Shown here piece by piece: positions 24,301-35,536 of a DNA stretch of 64,000 nt. The notes beneath the pieces were generated by a model, which did not search any database, had not been told where the DNA came from, and was given only the letters and a program-made list of their open reading frames with translations. Location: positions 124,001-188,000 of the forward strand of contig VYZB01000381.1 of NCBI GenBank assembly GCA_013397455.1. The letters are read 5' to 3'. Within the stretch, counting starts at the first letter, position 1. The number at the start of each line of letters is the position of its first letter. This DNA comes from Crotophaga sulcirostris (taxonomy: Eukaryota > Chordata > Aves > Cuculiformes > Crotophagidae). A program made the translations under genes and the position numbers.

Positions 24301-27300
24301 TCAAGCCCTCTTCTCTGGCATTAACCCTACTCTCTGTTCAACAAATCCTGTGGAGGAGACATTGCACGGATTACAACACAAGATATTTGGGGTCACATAA
24401 GTCTACAGACTAGACCAATAGTAAGAAGCCAGTTTTGGGAGACCCTCAATATGCTGGCCAAGAGAGTCAGTGAACATCAGATGCTTATCTCCAGGAACTT
24501 ATGGGGCACAGCTCTTCCCAAAATCCGTAGTCAGGAGAATCCCCCTTCTCCTTCAAAAGTACAAGACGTCAAAAGCTTAGCGAGCCTAGATTTTGCAAAG
24601 GAGCTATGAAGTTAGACCTGTAAAGATACCTGGCTTTTACAAAGCTTGTTTAGGGCAGGACTTAATTTCAGACTACACCAGAAGTTCATATATTCTAATT
24701 AGAAGCAGTCTGAGTCTGCACATCTTTGAAATACACTTATGTTTATTTACTGGATTTACTGATTGATGACAACAAAACCTACTCTCGTCCTTCAGAACGG
24801 CCAGACACAGCTCTGCCACCTGCGCCCCAGGCAATCAACAATAAAGTCACCTAAATTAGGATGGAGCTGCATTACTGAAAGCACCGAGCGCCACCTAGAC
24901 TTTGGTCAGGTGATAGAAGAAAAAGCAGTGGGTACAATAAGTTCCCAGCATCTTAGAGTAAGGATTAAATGGTGTAGGCACTGCCAGCACTTACCCAGTC
25001 AGAGGTCTGCTCTTCTTAATCTCAAAGAATTGTGTCCCAGTGTGATTGTACCTGGAAGCAAGAAGTTAAGGGCTTGGCAGCTTGGAAAGTAGAGTTTGAA
25101 GAAAACATGTCTGAAGAGCTTTCATGTTACTATTTGCACAGCAAAGTTGTCACAAATATAACAGCAACGCGAGAAAGTCCCCACCTCCCCCTCCTCCATT
25201 TCTCCCATTTATAGTCCCTCCTTACTTCTACTGCATTGCCTTCTTGTCAATACTGAAATTGCCCACAAATAAACTTTAAGACTCCTGTTGGAGTTTTAGA
25301 AAGCAAGAATCCTTTATTTCAGCTCTGGATGCATGAGGGAATGATTTCCATTGAGCATGCATAACGAGACAAGAGCTGGGGACGGAATATGTTTCCCACT
25401 TACATGCATATATAAAAATTTTCCCAGATACCTTATGCATATTCTGTTATTTTCCAAGGACTAATTTTAATTTTATTATGAACTTCACAACAGCCAAATC
25501 TCTGTTAATGGGTGCTTTGGAGCCAGTCTGACCTTGTATTTTAGATAGGGAAAGACTGCAAAAAGAGGTAATTATATACAACGACACATCTGTACAGCAC
25601 AGGTGTTATCATTTCTCTTTGAACAGTGTCTGGAAAAAAAAATCTGGAAAAAAACATGCTATAAAGAAAACACTATCAGAGGGACATTCTGTTTAACTTT
25701 CAAAAAAATACAGTTACTTAGGTGAAACTTTACTTCAGCTTAAATCAAAATATTCCACTTTTTGTACTTCTTGTATCACACACAGGTTTCCACTCCATTT
25801 CCCAAAGGTCCGTGCCAACAGCACACGCTCTGCTCAGCTTTCCAATTACCAGGGCAGAACACAGTTTCATAGAACTGCCTGCTCCACTCTGCACAGAACG
25901 CACAGAGCATTGAAACATTCATGGTACCTTATTCTAAGACTGACCGGGACCCGACCCAGAGCACAACCACCATCTAAGGATGGGTGAGAGGTGTCAAAAG
26001 GTCTGCCTTCTTGCCCTGTTTTAGGGCTGAAGCCAGAGCTAGCTCTGTATCTCATCAGTGAGAGCAGACTGAGCTTGTGTGGCACATACCTGCTGTCCAG
26101 CACAACAGGGATGGAGAAATCTCATTCTCAGGACAGAGTCACACAGGCAGCTCTGCATATAAAAGGGCAGGATACCACAGATGCACAAGAGCAAGGTGTC
26201 CTTTAGACAGCTACAGAGAAGAGTATCCAAGTGGGATGACCCGAGAGGCAGTTTTGTCACCATCACAGCTCACCCATGCCTTAATGGTGAGGTGACACAA
26301 TAGTAGTCCATCTGGGACCTGGCTGTCAGGGTCTCTGATATGTGTGTTTTTAACAAAATGGCACTGTAAAGCCATTGACCTAGAAGGGTGGGTGGTGGGA
26401 AAAGGCCCTTGGCAACATGGCCATTTGTTACATGGAGTGAACAAGACAAGAAAGTAACTTGGGCAGACAAAAAACTGAAGCAGAGCAGCAAACCAAACCA
26501 TCATCCCAAGTTCAGCTTCCTGTTTTCATGGAGTAAGATTCAGTTCCCCTCTGGCTACAGCAGAAAGAGCTTTTCTGTTTTGCACAGGGAAAGAAAGTAC
26601 CCTTGCTCCCGTTTCCTGGGTTATCACACGAGTGACTGAGGCAACAGCAAAGGATACTGAAGCTCCCTGATGTAGCGCTGTACAGCTTCCAGGCGCTCAG
26701 GGATAGGGGTGGACGGCTGGAACGCAGGCACACTTGGTATGGGAATCTGAAAAGGGGAGCAGAATGTAAATCACCACTTCCAAACCCCTACAGGTTCCTG
26801 CCGAACTCAGTGCCACACAGCTACAAGGAGCGTGCTCCTCTCAAACCAGCTCCTTTTTGCTGCCCAAAGTGGCCACATTCCTCTGTACCCACACTGATAA
26901 CTGGGAAGGGACTCAGAATGAAGCACCATCACAGAGCTGCAAGAGAAACTGAGTGAAAGGGTCCTGCATTTAGGCAACATTACATAGAAAGAATTAGACC
27001 AAATTAACTGACAAAGCAAAATGCAAGACAGGAAAACCATCACCTGAGGGAGTGTGGCCTCATTTGAGCATGCAGACTGGAAGGCACAAAACAAAAGCAA
27101 GAGAAAGAAACACAAAAACAGAGAATGAGTTTCCCCAAAGCCACTCAAGCATGGAACAGTGCTGTAAGCAAGGGTATAGAAATCCCTTGCTGCCTTCTGG
27201 CATCTCAGGTGAGTTGGTGCTGACTGGGACACAGGCTTGACAGCATCGTGACACCTTGACCCCATAGTGTTTGTTGTTTTGAATTACATGATCAGAGAAC

Positions 27301-30300
27301 GACTTCTAAAAGTTCACAGTATCACAGTATTACAAGGTTGGAAAGGACCTCTGAGATCACCGAGTCCAACCTAGAACCCAACACCAACCCATCATCTAAA
27401 CCATGGCACTGAGTGCCTCATCCAGTCTCCTCTTAAACACCTCCAGGGTCGGCGACTCCACCACCTCCCTGGGCAGCGTATTCCAATGGCCAATCACCCT
27501 CTCAGGGAAGAACTTTTTCCTAATATCAAGCCTAAACTTTCGCTGATGAAGCTAATGGTTCAGACTGCTGCCCCATTCTGAAGCCTTGGCCTTATGCGGA
27601 CCCATATTTTCAGATTTTCCTCACTATTTGCACCACCAGGGATAACTGCAGCCTTGCTAGCAGCTGAAAAAATGCATCTAAGGAAAGAGAAGGGTCCTAT
27701 CCACAGGACAAATAGAATGGAGAAGGCACTATTTTGGTGCCACTGACAGGCTTGGAGAAACAGCCCAGCATCTTCCCTCTGAAGGATAGCTCATGCCTTG
27801 CACACACAGCATTTCAGTTCCTCCTTAGACTTCCCCCAGAGCTAGGCTATCTCCCGCTAAGAAAGAGTGAGTCAGAACCAGATCTTCCCTTGGGCCTTCC
27901 CCTCTGCTATGCACAACTGCCTCTGCTGGCTGTGGTTTTGTAGCCAGCAGTGCTACTCAGCCACTCATCACCCTTCACGGCTATTTCTGTGGCCCCTCAT
28001 TTCCATACCTCCTTCTGCATTGGGTTGGCACAAGTGACTGGTGAACCAGGTCAGGCACCTGAACCAACTGAAAGCCGAGTCAGCAAGCAGGGGTAGTTTT
28101 CAGTCAGATCAGTTCCCTGTGCTGGTTTGCCCTATAGTTGATCTCTGCTTGTGCAGCACAGGGACCAGAGACTGCTTCACCTCCAGAGGTGGGCTGTTGC
28201 TGCCTCTGAAACAGTAACCGTGTTTTTCAGTCTAGCTCCAAACACCACCAGCAAGTAAACACTGGGCTAAACTCAGTCTCCATTTTCTCTCCTGTGTTTT
28301 GACTTTTTTTTTTTTTGTATGAAAACTAAGTAGCACTATTTGGCCACTGGTACCCATTTTCCTAGCTTTCTTGGAGGTGCCAATTGCCATCTCCAGTGCC
28401 TTATTTCTGTACCGTGGTTGGAGCAAGCAGAGGCACTGGCTGGCTCACTTTCAGAAGATGGCACAGGAACAGCAGCAGATGTGAAACTGGGTTTGTTCAG
28501 CTGCAGCAGGAACAGGGAAGGCTCCAGAGAGCAAAGCAGGAATGGAGCCGTCTCTGGAACTGCACGAGCTGAGTCAGTTTGGATGCTGTGAGCTGACACA
28601 CTGAGTCACAGGAAATCATTTCCAGGCAGAAACAATGAAAGAGGTAACAACCAGGACAGGCTGAGTATTTAACTTTGTTTCATTTCTTCAGCATGGAGAC
28701 CTTCATGCTTTTTGAGTGGAGACAGACGGGTTAAGTGCACGTTGACAGCACAGACTAATGATTCTGGGTAGTCACTCCTCGTCTTCACTAGTACAGAGAC
28801 CCCCCAGATCCATTTTTCCTCAAAGGACTGTGCAACACTGAGACAGCATAATGGCAACCAGTTCAGCAAGGGACTAGTTAATGCAGAAGAGCCTCCTGCA
28901 CCTCAAGTAATTAAACTGATGAAAGTACAGCATGCTCTCTCTCAGATCTGGGCCTGCAGCCCAGACTGGGCTATAGTTTCTTTTGCATCAGGTCTATAGC
29001 ATTTTAATGGGGCAATAGAAGCAGGAGGAGAGGAATAATGTCTCCATCCCTCAATCCCACGCTGACAGGATGGGAGACCCTAAATGCTTTGTCCTTAACC
29101 AGCATCATCCACTGCACCTCTGGGGAGGGCTATAAACATCAGGTAGCCTTCATAATCCTTCAGAATGCAAAGAGGAATTTAACAGAGAGAAAATCAGACC
29201 TATTTTCCTTTCCTTTTAGTTATTTTGAAAGCTGGAGAGAGAGCTAGGAATAGAGCCCAGAGCTTTGCCAAGCTTAACTGACTGTTTGAACACATCCTTG
29301 GTCCTGCATCACTTGTGTGGAGGGGTTCCATCACCCCACTCTTACATTCACACACCCCAGCAGGCTGGCTACATGCACGGGATTGGGACTCTGCTTTTAT
29401 AATGGGGATCCTGAGAACAACAAAGATTTTCATGTACTGAGTGGGCCATGTTGTACATGAGACAAGGCAGATGAGAAGAAGCCACAGACAAAGTTCCACT
29501 CTTATCCATACCGCAGGGGTGCTTTTTTGGCCAGTCTAGTTTAAGCAAGTTTCTTTTATGGTGCTTACATGTATCCAAGCACGTCCTTAATCTCCCTTTT
29601 GCAAACAATCTGGGAGCAATACCAACCCCAGTCATCAGCCTGACTAAAGAAATGGGATTTTTTTCCCCTCTCTCTGTACGAGTCCATTAGATGCAACTTC
29701 CTGTCTTTGTCCTCCTATCTCATTTAAGAGCCATCATTTCATAATGAGGCAAGCACACATCACTTTGTATTTCCAGTGTGTGCCCACTTGATGGTCCCAG
29801 CAGCTCCAAGCAAGGCAATACCCTACCCTGTTGCTAGAAGGGAAACAACCTACAGGAGGGTGGCAAATGGCCATAAACTATGTCCTGCCATCGTGGCACA
29901 GCTCACTTGTTGGACACTCCAGAAGGAAATGGAGACCAGAGGATATCTGTCAGCTCTCACACCACTGCCCCTGCAGCTGATCTGTGAACATATTAATATA
30001 AGTCTGCCCAGAGCCTCCTGCAGTCATCATTTTACAGTATTAAGTTTAGTTTATGGACAACGCTTTTGAGAGTTATTTCCCCCAAACACCCAATACTGGC
30101 TAACATTCAAGGCCAAAAATTTGAGAGTAGGCAAACCATTCTCCAATGCCCAACACTTAAAAATGCCTATTCACCTCCCAGCACATGGAGAGCAGGTTTT
30201 TTTGAAGGAGATAGGGCAACAAGTGTACTCTGCATGGCTATCTATTTCATCAGCCATTCAAAGAAGCTTGATGGCACAGAGACCTATGGCGATATAAGCA

Positions 30301-32163
30301 GCCCTCAAAGATAAAACTACATCCCTAAAAAGGGAAAAGGAGCTAGGAGAACAGAACCCATCCATCCTTACTGCTTCCTATATCCCAGTATCCTCTCAGC
30401 TGTATGCCTGGTGAGCTTAGGAATGGGATCTCAGATTGTGGAGCACTGAATACAGTTCATAGATCTGGTTCCCAAGGGTGCTAGCAAATGCCAGAAATAA
30501 AAGTAGATAGACTGATGTCACCTGTTATTGGAAGAGCTTGTACCACTTGTGTCCCTTAGCTATAACCCTTTGGCACCAACACTATACTGAGAACAGAGGA
30601 AGTAATTCACATTAAGAGCAAAACCAGAGACTGAATGCTATATTTCCTTCCCCATATGCACTGGACTCTTGTTTTTGAACTCCTTTCTTCCATTTCCCTC
30701 AGTTCTTCTGGCCAAATCAGCTTGTGGTCAGGAAATTAGGTAGCGTGTGTTCTGATTTATCTGAAAGAGGTTTTCAGCCTTCAACTAGGCTCAGGATAAA
30801 GTCAGAGGAGAGGAAGGAAATCTGAAAAGGAAGGCAAAGTCTAGTGGGGTTAGAATAGACTGTAATCAGGATTCAAGATTTGTTCTGGTTGTTGCCACAG
30901 AAGCCTTTAACTCTTCACTAGGGATGATATATCATATGCTTCTCCAGAGACCCTCATGAAAACCAATACAGATTGCCAGTGCACTATATAATAGCACATT
31001 CTTGCACACTTTGAGTTACCTTCTCAAGGAGGTTGGTCCTTGCTCAAAAAGCCTGAGCAGAAAAAGCTTCATCTTTTTGTACTTGAATTTCTTCTTTTAA
31101 TGCAATGGGAATACTCTCATTACCCACCAATGGAGAGACACACCAAGTGTTGGCAGTGTCTTCTGTTCACAGGATGCCAACGAAAGGGGGAGATTTTCCT
31201 CTGGCTGAGGTGAAACAATCACGAGATTTCACACGAACTCTCAAGCCCAGCATGCACATCCACCAACTATGTCCCACCAGCATGGCACAGCTCACTCGAT
31301 GGACACCCCACATCTACTGGGGGGAAACGGAGGCCAGAGAATACCTCCAAGCTCTCACAGCACAGCCCCTGCAGCTGACCTGTGAAGAGATTATTCAATA
31401 CTGGACAAGGTTAAGGGAAATGATCACCCAGATCCTCATCGCCCTACTTTCGTAGAGTTCTCTGCAGCAAGGCCAGAAAAGCACTTGGAAATCACATCTG
31501 ACCCAACACCAGCAACAAGCGCCCGCTGATTCCTCTTCAAACTCTTGGGCACCAAGGGCCCCTTTTCTGACAGACACCGTTCTGAGCAGCTGCACCTTCC
31601 GCCGTGGAAGGCTGTACCCACAGCTTCATTTCTCCTGGTCCAAAGGTTCATCTCTGCCTGTCCCATTTACCCTCCCACCCTCAGCACTGCGACCCTTCTA
31701 AATCTACCTCAGCTTTTCATCGTTTATCCAGTAGGGCAACCCCCCGCCCAGGGGGTCGCGCATCACCCATCTGAACTCTGTTTTCCAGCCAGGCCTGAGA
31801 AGAAGGTGCTGCTGGTGGGCACCTACCGCGGGTTTCAGCCCCCTTCCCGGCCCGGGGAACCCGGCTGCCAAGGGTGGTGACGGTGGGGAACCCGGCTGCC
31901 ACGGGGGGGGAGCACCCTTCCCTCCCCCCTCCGCGCCCCCGCCGGGACCCCGCGCCGCGGCAGCCGCGGGTCGCACCTTGGGGAGGTCGGCGGCGCCGCG
32001 GATCCTCTGCGCCACCAGCTGCCCCTCGGGGTGGATCCTGCCCACGTGCCGCCACATCCGCTCCCAGGTGGGCTCGTCCACGGGCAGCCCGCCGCGGTTC
32101 ACGAAGAAGGGGACGCCGCCGTCGCGGAGATCCTCCTCGCCCTCCTCCTCCTGCTGCTCCTCG
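21257..32163 (-). CDS. VASH1: VASH1, vasohibin-1 tubulin tyrosine carboxypeptidase (N-terminus in gap)
   Basis: Seven coding exons on the minus strand, in transcript order, are 32163-31977 (5' end in the gap), 26746-26658, 25051-24995, 23921-23847, 22811-22430, 22045-21933 and 21329-21257 (stop TGA). All introns are GT-AG and the frame is kept. About 324 residues are visible against about 365 in human; roughly 40 N-terminal residues are hidden. Vasohibins remove the C-terminal Tyr of alpha-tubulin in complex with SVBP, and VASH1 is a secreted, endothelium-derived angiogenesis inhibitor. The transglutaminase-like Cys-His-Ser catalytic residues are present: Cys in PIKCLEAV (codon 23872-23870), His in YFRHIVLGV and Ser in LGISRREEL. 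The basic C-terminal tail ends in [11 protein letters not shown], as in mammals. It converges on ANGEL1. Confidence 0.96.
21933..22045 (-). CDS. VASH1: VASH1 coding exon 6 (basic tail)
   Basis: The 113-bp exon encodes [20 protein letters not shown] and [17 protein letters not shown]. It is the basic, probably disordered C-terminal region that binds microtubules or heparin in the family. The acceptor is TCTGGCAG; the donor is GTGAGT. Confidence 0.94.
22430..22811 (-). CDS. VASH1: VASH1 coding exon 5 (catalytic His and Ser)
   Basis: The 382-bp exon encodes [76 protein letters not shown] and [12 protein letters not shown]. It completes the catalytic core. The acceptor is GCTGTCAG; the donor is GTAAGC. 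Confidence 0.96.
22812..23846 (-). other. VASH1: VASH1 intron 4
   Basis: No repeat or other gene is recognised. Reading past the exon 4 donor adds about two dozen codons before a stop near 23771. Confidence 0.6.
23847..23921 (-). CDS. VASH1: VASH1 coding exon 4 (catalytic Cys)
   Basis: The 75-bp exon encodes [20 protein letters not shown] and VILG, ending two bases into an Ile codon completed by the next exon. It carries the catalytic Cys of the vasohibin family. The acceptor is TCTGCAG; the donor is GTATCC. Confidence 0.95.
24995..25051 (-). CDS. VASH1: VASH1 coding exon 3
   Basis: The 57-bp exon encodes [18 protein letters not shown] and is nearly identical to the human protein. The acceptor is CTTCCAG; the donor is GTAAGT. 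Confidence 0.95.
25286..25780 (-). mobile_element. degraded ERV LTR in VASH1 intron 2
   Basis: On the minus strand there is a TATATA promoter-like box (about 25408), an AATAAA (25313-25318) and a U5-like end, TTTCTAAAACTCCAACA, finishing at 25286. The block around AATAAA (CTCATGCATCCAGAGCTG) is clearly related to the matching block of the solo LTR at 33328-33910. The 5' (high-coordinate) end is not defined and no target-site duplication was confirmed. No viral coding sequence is present. Confidence 0.6.
26658..26746 (-). CDS. VASH1: VASH1 coding exon 2
   Basis: The 89-bp exon encodes [20 protein letters not shown] and AVQRYIREL plus two bases of a Gln codon. The acceptor is TTTTCAG; the donor is GTATCC. 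Confidence 0.95.
26747..31976 (-). other. VASH1: VASH1 intron 1
   Basis: The 5.2-kb intron holds one CR1 fragment (27315-27553). The rest shows no supported gene. Open frames inside it are short and have no recognised homology. Confidence 0.6.
27315..27553 (-). mobile_element. CR1 3' fragment, ATACTGTG-tail subfamily
   Basis: On plus it starts CACAGTATCACAGTATTACA and runs through AGGTTGGAAAGGACCTCTGA, CCATGGCACTGAGTGCCTCA, CCAATGGCCAATCACCC and AAGAACTTTTTCCTAATATC. This is the reverse complement of a CR1 3' end with an ATACTGTG repeat tail. Six more copies of the same subfamily lie to the right. Confidence 0.92.
31977..32163 (-). CDS. VASH1: VASH1 coding exon 1 (3' part)
   Basis: The visible 62 codons include [35 protein letters not shown] and [12 protein letters not shown], ending in phase 0 at GTGCGA. 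The upstream part, including the start codon, is in the gap. The acidic [11 protein letters not shown] run matches the mammalian acidic stretch. Confidence 0.95.
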
Positions 32164-32915
32164 NNNNNNNNNNNNNNNNNNNNNNNNNNNNNNNNNNNNN
32201 NNNNNNNNNNNNNNNNNNNNNNNNNNNNNNNNNNNNNNNNNNNNNNNNNNNNNNNNNNNNNNNNNNNNNNNNNNNNNNNNNNNNNNNNNNNNNNNNNNNN
32301 NNNNNNNNNNNNNNNNNNNNNNNNNNNNNNNNNNNNNNNNNNNNNNNNNNNNNNNNNNNNNNNNNNNNNNNNNNNNNNNNNNNNNNNNNNNNNNNNNNNN
32401 NNNNNNNNNNNNNNNNNNNNNNNNNNNNNNNNNNNNNNNNNNNNNNNNNNNNNNNNNNNNNNNNNNNNNNNNNNNNNNNNNNNNNNNNNNNNNNNNNNNN
32501 NNNNNNNNNNNNNNNNNNNNNNNNNNNNNNNNNNNNNNNNNNNNNNNNNNNNNNNNNNNNNNNNNNNNNNNNNNNNNNNNNNNNNNNNNNNNNNNNNNNN
32601 NNNNNNNNNNNNNNNNNNNNNNNNNNNNNNNNNNNNNNNNNNNNNNNNNNNNNNNNNNNNNNNNNNNNNNNNNNNNNNNNNNNNNNNNNNNNNNNNNNNN
32701 NNNNNNNNNNNNNNNNNNNNNNNNNNNNNNNNNNNNNNNNNNNNNNNNNNNNNNNNNNNNNNNNNNNNNNNNNNNNNNNNNNNNNNNNNNNNNNNNNNNN
32801 NNNNNNNNNNNNNNNNNNNNNNNNNNNNNNNNNNNNNNNNNNNNNNNNNNNNNNNNNNNNNNNNNNNNNNNNNNNNNNNNNNNNNNNNNNNNNNNNNNNN
32901 NNNNNNNNNNNNNNN
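32164..32915. other. assembly gap (752 N)
   Basis: The gap interrupts VASH1 coding exon 1 and the probable promoter. GC-rich sequence and a GC-rich minisatellite border it. Confidence 0.99.
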
Positions 32916-32960
32916 GCGGGGGCTCTGCTGGGAGCGGGGGCTCTGCTGGGAGCGGGGGCA
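32916..32960. repeat. 18-bp GC-rich tandem repeat at gap edge
   Basis: The unit GCGGGGGCTCTGCTGGGA occurs at 32916-32933 and 32934-32951, then partly again. The array may extend into the gap. Confidence 0.9.
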
Positions 32961-33322
32961 GGGTTTCATGAGGGGAAACCACCTCTTCCTCAGGGAATAG
33001 AGGAGCTGGGATCACACCAGCAGGTAGAGGGCAGCGAGTGGCAGGGAAGGTGCCCGGGGCGCTCCCGCCGTGTCGGCTTACCGAGTGGCGCGGGGCGGCT
33101 GAGGGCCGCGGCCCTGGTCTGTGGGTGCGGCACGGGGTGTCCCTGCCGCGGGAGGAGAGCGATCCCGTGCTTCCCCTCCTGCCCGCAAAGAGACAAAACG
33201 CGTCTTGGTCTGCGGTGTGGAGACTCACCCCAACGAAAGGCCCAGCGCGCTGCTCTGGCTTCACCATCTGGTTTTCTTGTTTCAGCCCCCCTGTAGGACT
33301 GTGAAGTGCACGTCTGTGATGG
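32961..33322 (-). promoter_or_regulatory. VASH1: CpG-rich VASH1 5' flank
   Basis: The stretch is rich in CpG (especially 33050-33175) and lies just upstream of VASH1 exon 1, so it is probably part of the VASH1 CpG-island promoter or 5' UTR. On the minus strand CG|GTAAGC at about 33082 resembles a splice donor and could end a non-coding exon. This is inference from composition and position. Confidence 0.45.
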
Positions 33323-33327
33323 GAGGT

Positions 33328-33910
33328 TGTGAGAAATATTGGCTCACAGATACAATTTTAGAGAGGACAAAGTCTTAGAAACAAATTTATTTACAGCGCT
33401 GGGTGCATAAGAGGACGGACCCTCCCCTGTGCACACTGTTTGGTCCTGCTCGAGTACATTTATTTAGGATACTTACACATATTCAGCTAAGTTCCCGCAG
33501 TCCATTTACTTTTGTTACCCCTCCTCTCCCATACATGCACACCACCCCCCGGAGGGTCTTCTGGGGGGGTTGCAGGAGGAGGGCAGGCAGGCTCCCTCAG
33601 TGTTGCACATTTGACAGACCCCCTCTTTCTTTGTTCCTGTGTAACCGACAGATAAACTTCCCCCCTTTTGGAAAGGAGAGCAGACCACTATCCAGACAAT
33701 TAGTTCTACTCAATAGCTTTGCTCAATTCCATGGTCCACACGGGGCCTCCCTGTCTCCTTGATTTCTAAATCCCATCCCTCTCCCGGCCGTGTAAATCCC
33801 TGTCTCCTTCCCCCTTAATTGGGAATTTGGAAACTTACATTCTTCCCCACCGCCTGCTGATCTCAACTGCCACAACCTGGCTGAAGCAGAACTTCTATTG
33901 ATCTCTTACA
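33328..33910 (-). mobile_element. solo ERV LTR with target-site duplication
   Basis: The 583-bp element begins TGTGAGAA and ends CTCTTACA on plus, and is flanked by identical GAGGT at 33323-33327 and 33911-33915. In minus orientation it starts TGTAAGAG and has an AATAAA (33391-33386) about 58 bp before its end TTCTCACA. This is LTR U3-R-U5 architecture. No internal retroviral genes, primer-binding site or second LTR are seen next to it, so it is a recombined solo LTR. A 5-bp duplication fits ERVL-like and some other avian ERVs. Confidence 0.85.
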
Positions 33911-34755
33911 GAGGTTCTCCACAGGATGCAGGAGATGTGGAAGCCCACCTTGTCCAGTGTGTTCCTGTCGGTCCTTTCCCACAAGGACTAGCCTGTGTCT
34001 TGCCCTGGGCAGGATCGCTGGCTGCGATTTCTCCCCACCCTGTAATAACCCATTCTGAAAGCTCTAGCATGACAGAAGAGCCTTCTCTAACTTAAGCAGA
34101 GTAGAAGAAACGTGTACAAAGTACCAAGTCAGCTGCTGAGGAACCTTCTGGAGGGCATCTTGAAATGCACTCCAAACAAAGGGCTGTTGTTTAGCATCAC
34201 TGTGGGGAGTGAGGGAAATACATCCTGGCTCTCGTTGCCATGGAATTTGATGTGTACTGAGAAATGGGTATAACCTTTGTGTAGTCTGGCAGAAGATTTC
34301 TGAGGGAAATGCCACTTTTCTGCTAACGCTCTGTGGACAGATGTTCACATGAGATCATTTCTGAGGGGAAAATACTTGAATACAGCATCTCTGTTGAACT
34401 CAACATTGCCCAAATTGCTGAAAGGCTGATTTCCTTTCAGGAAAATTAAGCTAAATACGTGCCTTGCTTCTTCCTTCTGCCTTCCAAACAGATCACCAGC
34501 CTACGTTGACTTCTTAAACATATATTTACTTCTTTACTGAATAAGGATTTTCTCTTGAATGGGGGCCTGGAGCAGTGCTGATTTACCACTTCAGTAAGGT
34601 TTTTATGGTTGTGTTTCCCTTTTACCTGTAAGTGAGTGGAGTTTGGTAGAAGCTGACTCATTAAATCTACCCAGGCAGCAAAGCCTGTGGCAGGAATGAC
34701 TGCAGCCCCCAAGTAGACACGTTTTGTAAGAAAGGTTCATACACTCCCACGTGCA

Positions 34756-34830
34756 CAGTCCCTTCCCTGGTGATCCCCAGTCCCTGCCCTGGTGATCCCC
34801 AGTTCCTCCCCTGGTGATCCCCAGTTCCTC
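34756..34830. repeat. 22-bp tandem repeat, about 3.4 copies
   Basis: Units start at 34765, 34787 and 34809 with the form CCCTGGTGATCCCCAGTTCC plus two bases; units differ at one to three positions. A partial unit precedes them. Confidence 0.92.
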
Positions 34831-35253
34831 TACAGACACAGGACTGGAAGTGTGCCAGTCGTGCAACAGCAGTTCCGATACATATCAGGGGGTGCTGTCT
34901 GCATTTTGGTTCCATGGCAGATGTATTTCCAATAACAGCACTGGGAAAAGGACAGGGCGCAAAGGCTTTAAGTGCTTCTTTTAGAGCTGTATTGCCTCCC
35001 CTGGCTGAAACTAAGGACAGCTGTACAAAGAAGCAGGGATATTGATTTTGATTTTGTACTCTACAGTAATTCACAGTTAGTAATTCACATTGCCTGCTAT
35101 ACCTTGGTTTTTCTATCTGTAAGAGGGAAATGCTAACAACCCTGACTTGCAGCCAGAGATTTTGTAAAGGTTAGCTGGCATTTTTAACATGTTGAGGATT
35201 ATTCTTTCTTAAAAATGAAAATAATGTGTTATTATAAAATAAAATACAATCCA

Positions 35254-35536
35254 TCACAGTATCACAGTATTACAAGGTTGGAAAGGACCTCTGAGATCAC
35301 CGAGTCCAACCTAGAACCCAACACTAACACCAACCCATCGTCTAAACCATGGCACTGAGTGCCTCATCCAGTCTCCTCTTAAACACCTCCAGGGTTGGTG
35401 ACTCCACCACCTCCCCGGGCAGCGCATTCCAATGGCCAATCACCCTTTCAGGGAAGAACTTTTTCCTAATATCAAGCCTAAACTTTCCCTGACGAAGCTT
35501 AAGTCCATGTCCTCTAGTTCTGTCACTGGTACCTTT
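35254..35536 (-). mobile_element. CR1 3' fragment, ATACTGTG-tail subfamily
   Basis: This copy has the same blocks as the copy at 27315. It extends slightly further 5' through AAGCTTAAGTCCATGTCCTC to GTTCTGTCACTGGTACC. Confidence 0.93.

Noticed and set aside
25781..25800. ACTCC near 25790 as a target-site duplication partner for the LTR at 25286
   Set aside because: The adjoining bases do not give an LTR-like ACA end, and one 5-base match in this span is expected by chance.
31704..33267. Long minus- and plus-strand frames of 340-516 codons
   Set aside because: Most of each frame is N; only the VASH1 exon 1 frame has a real match.
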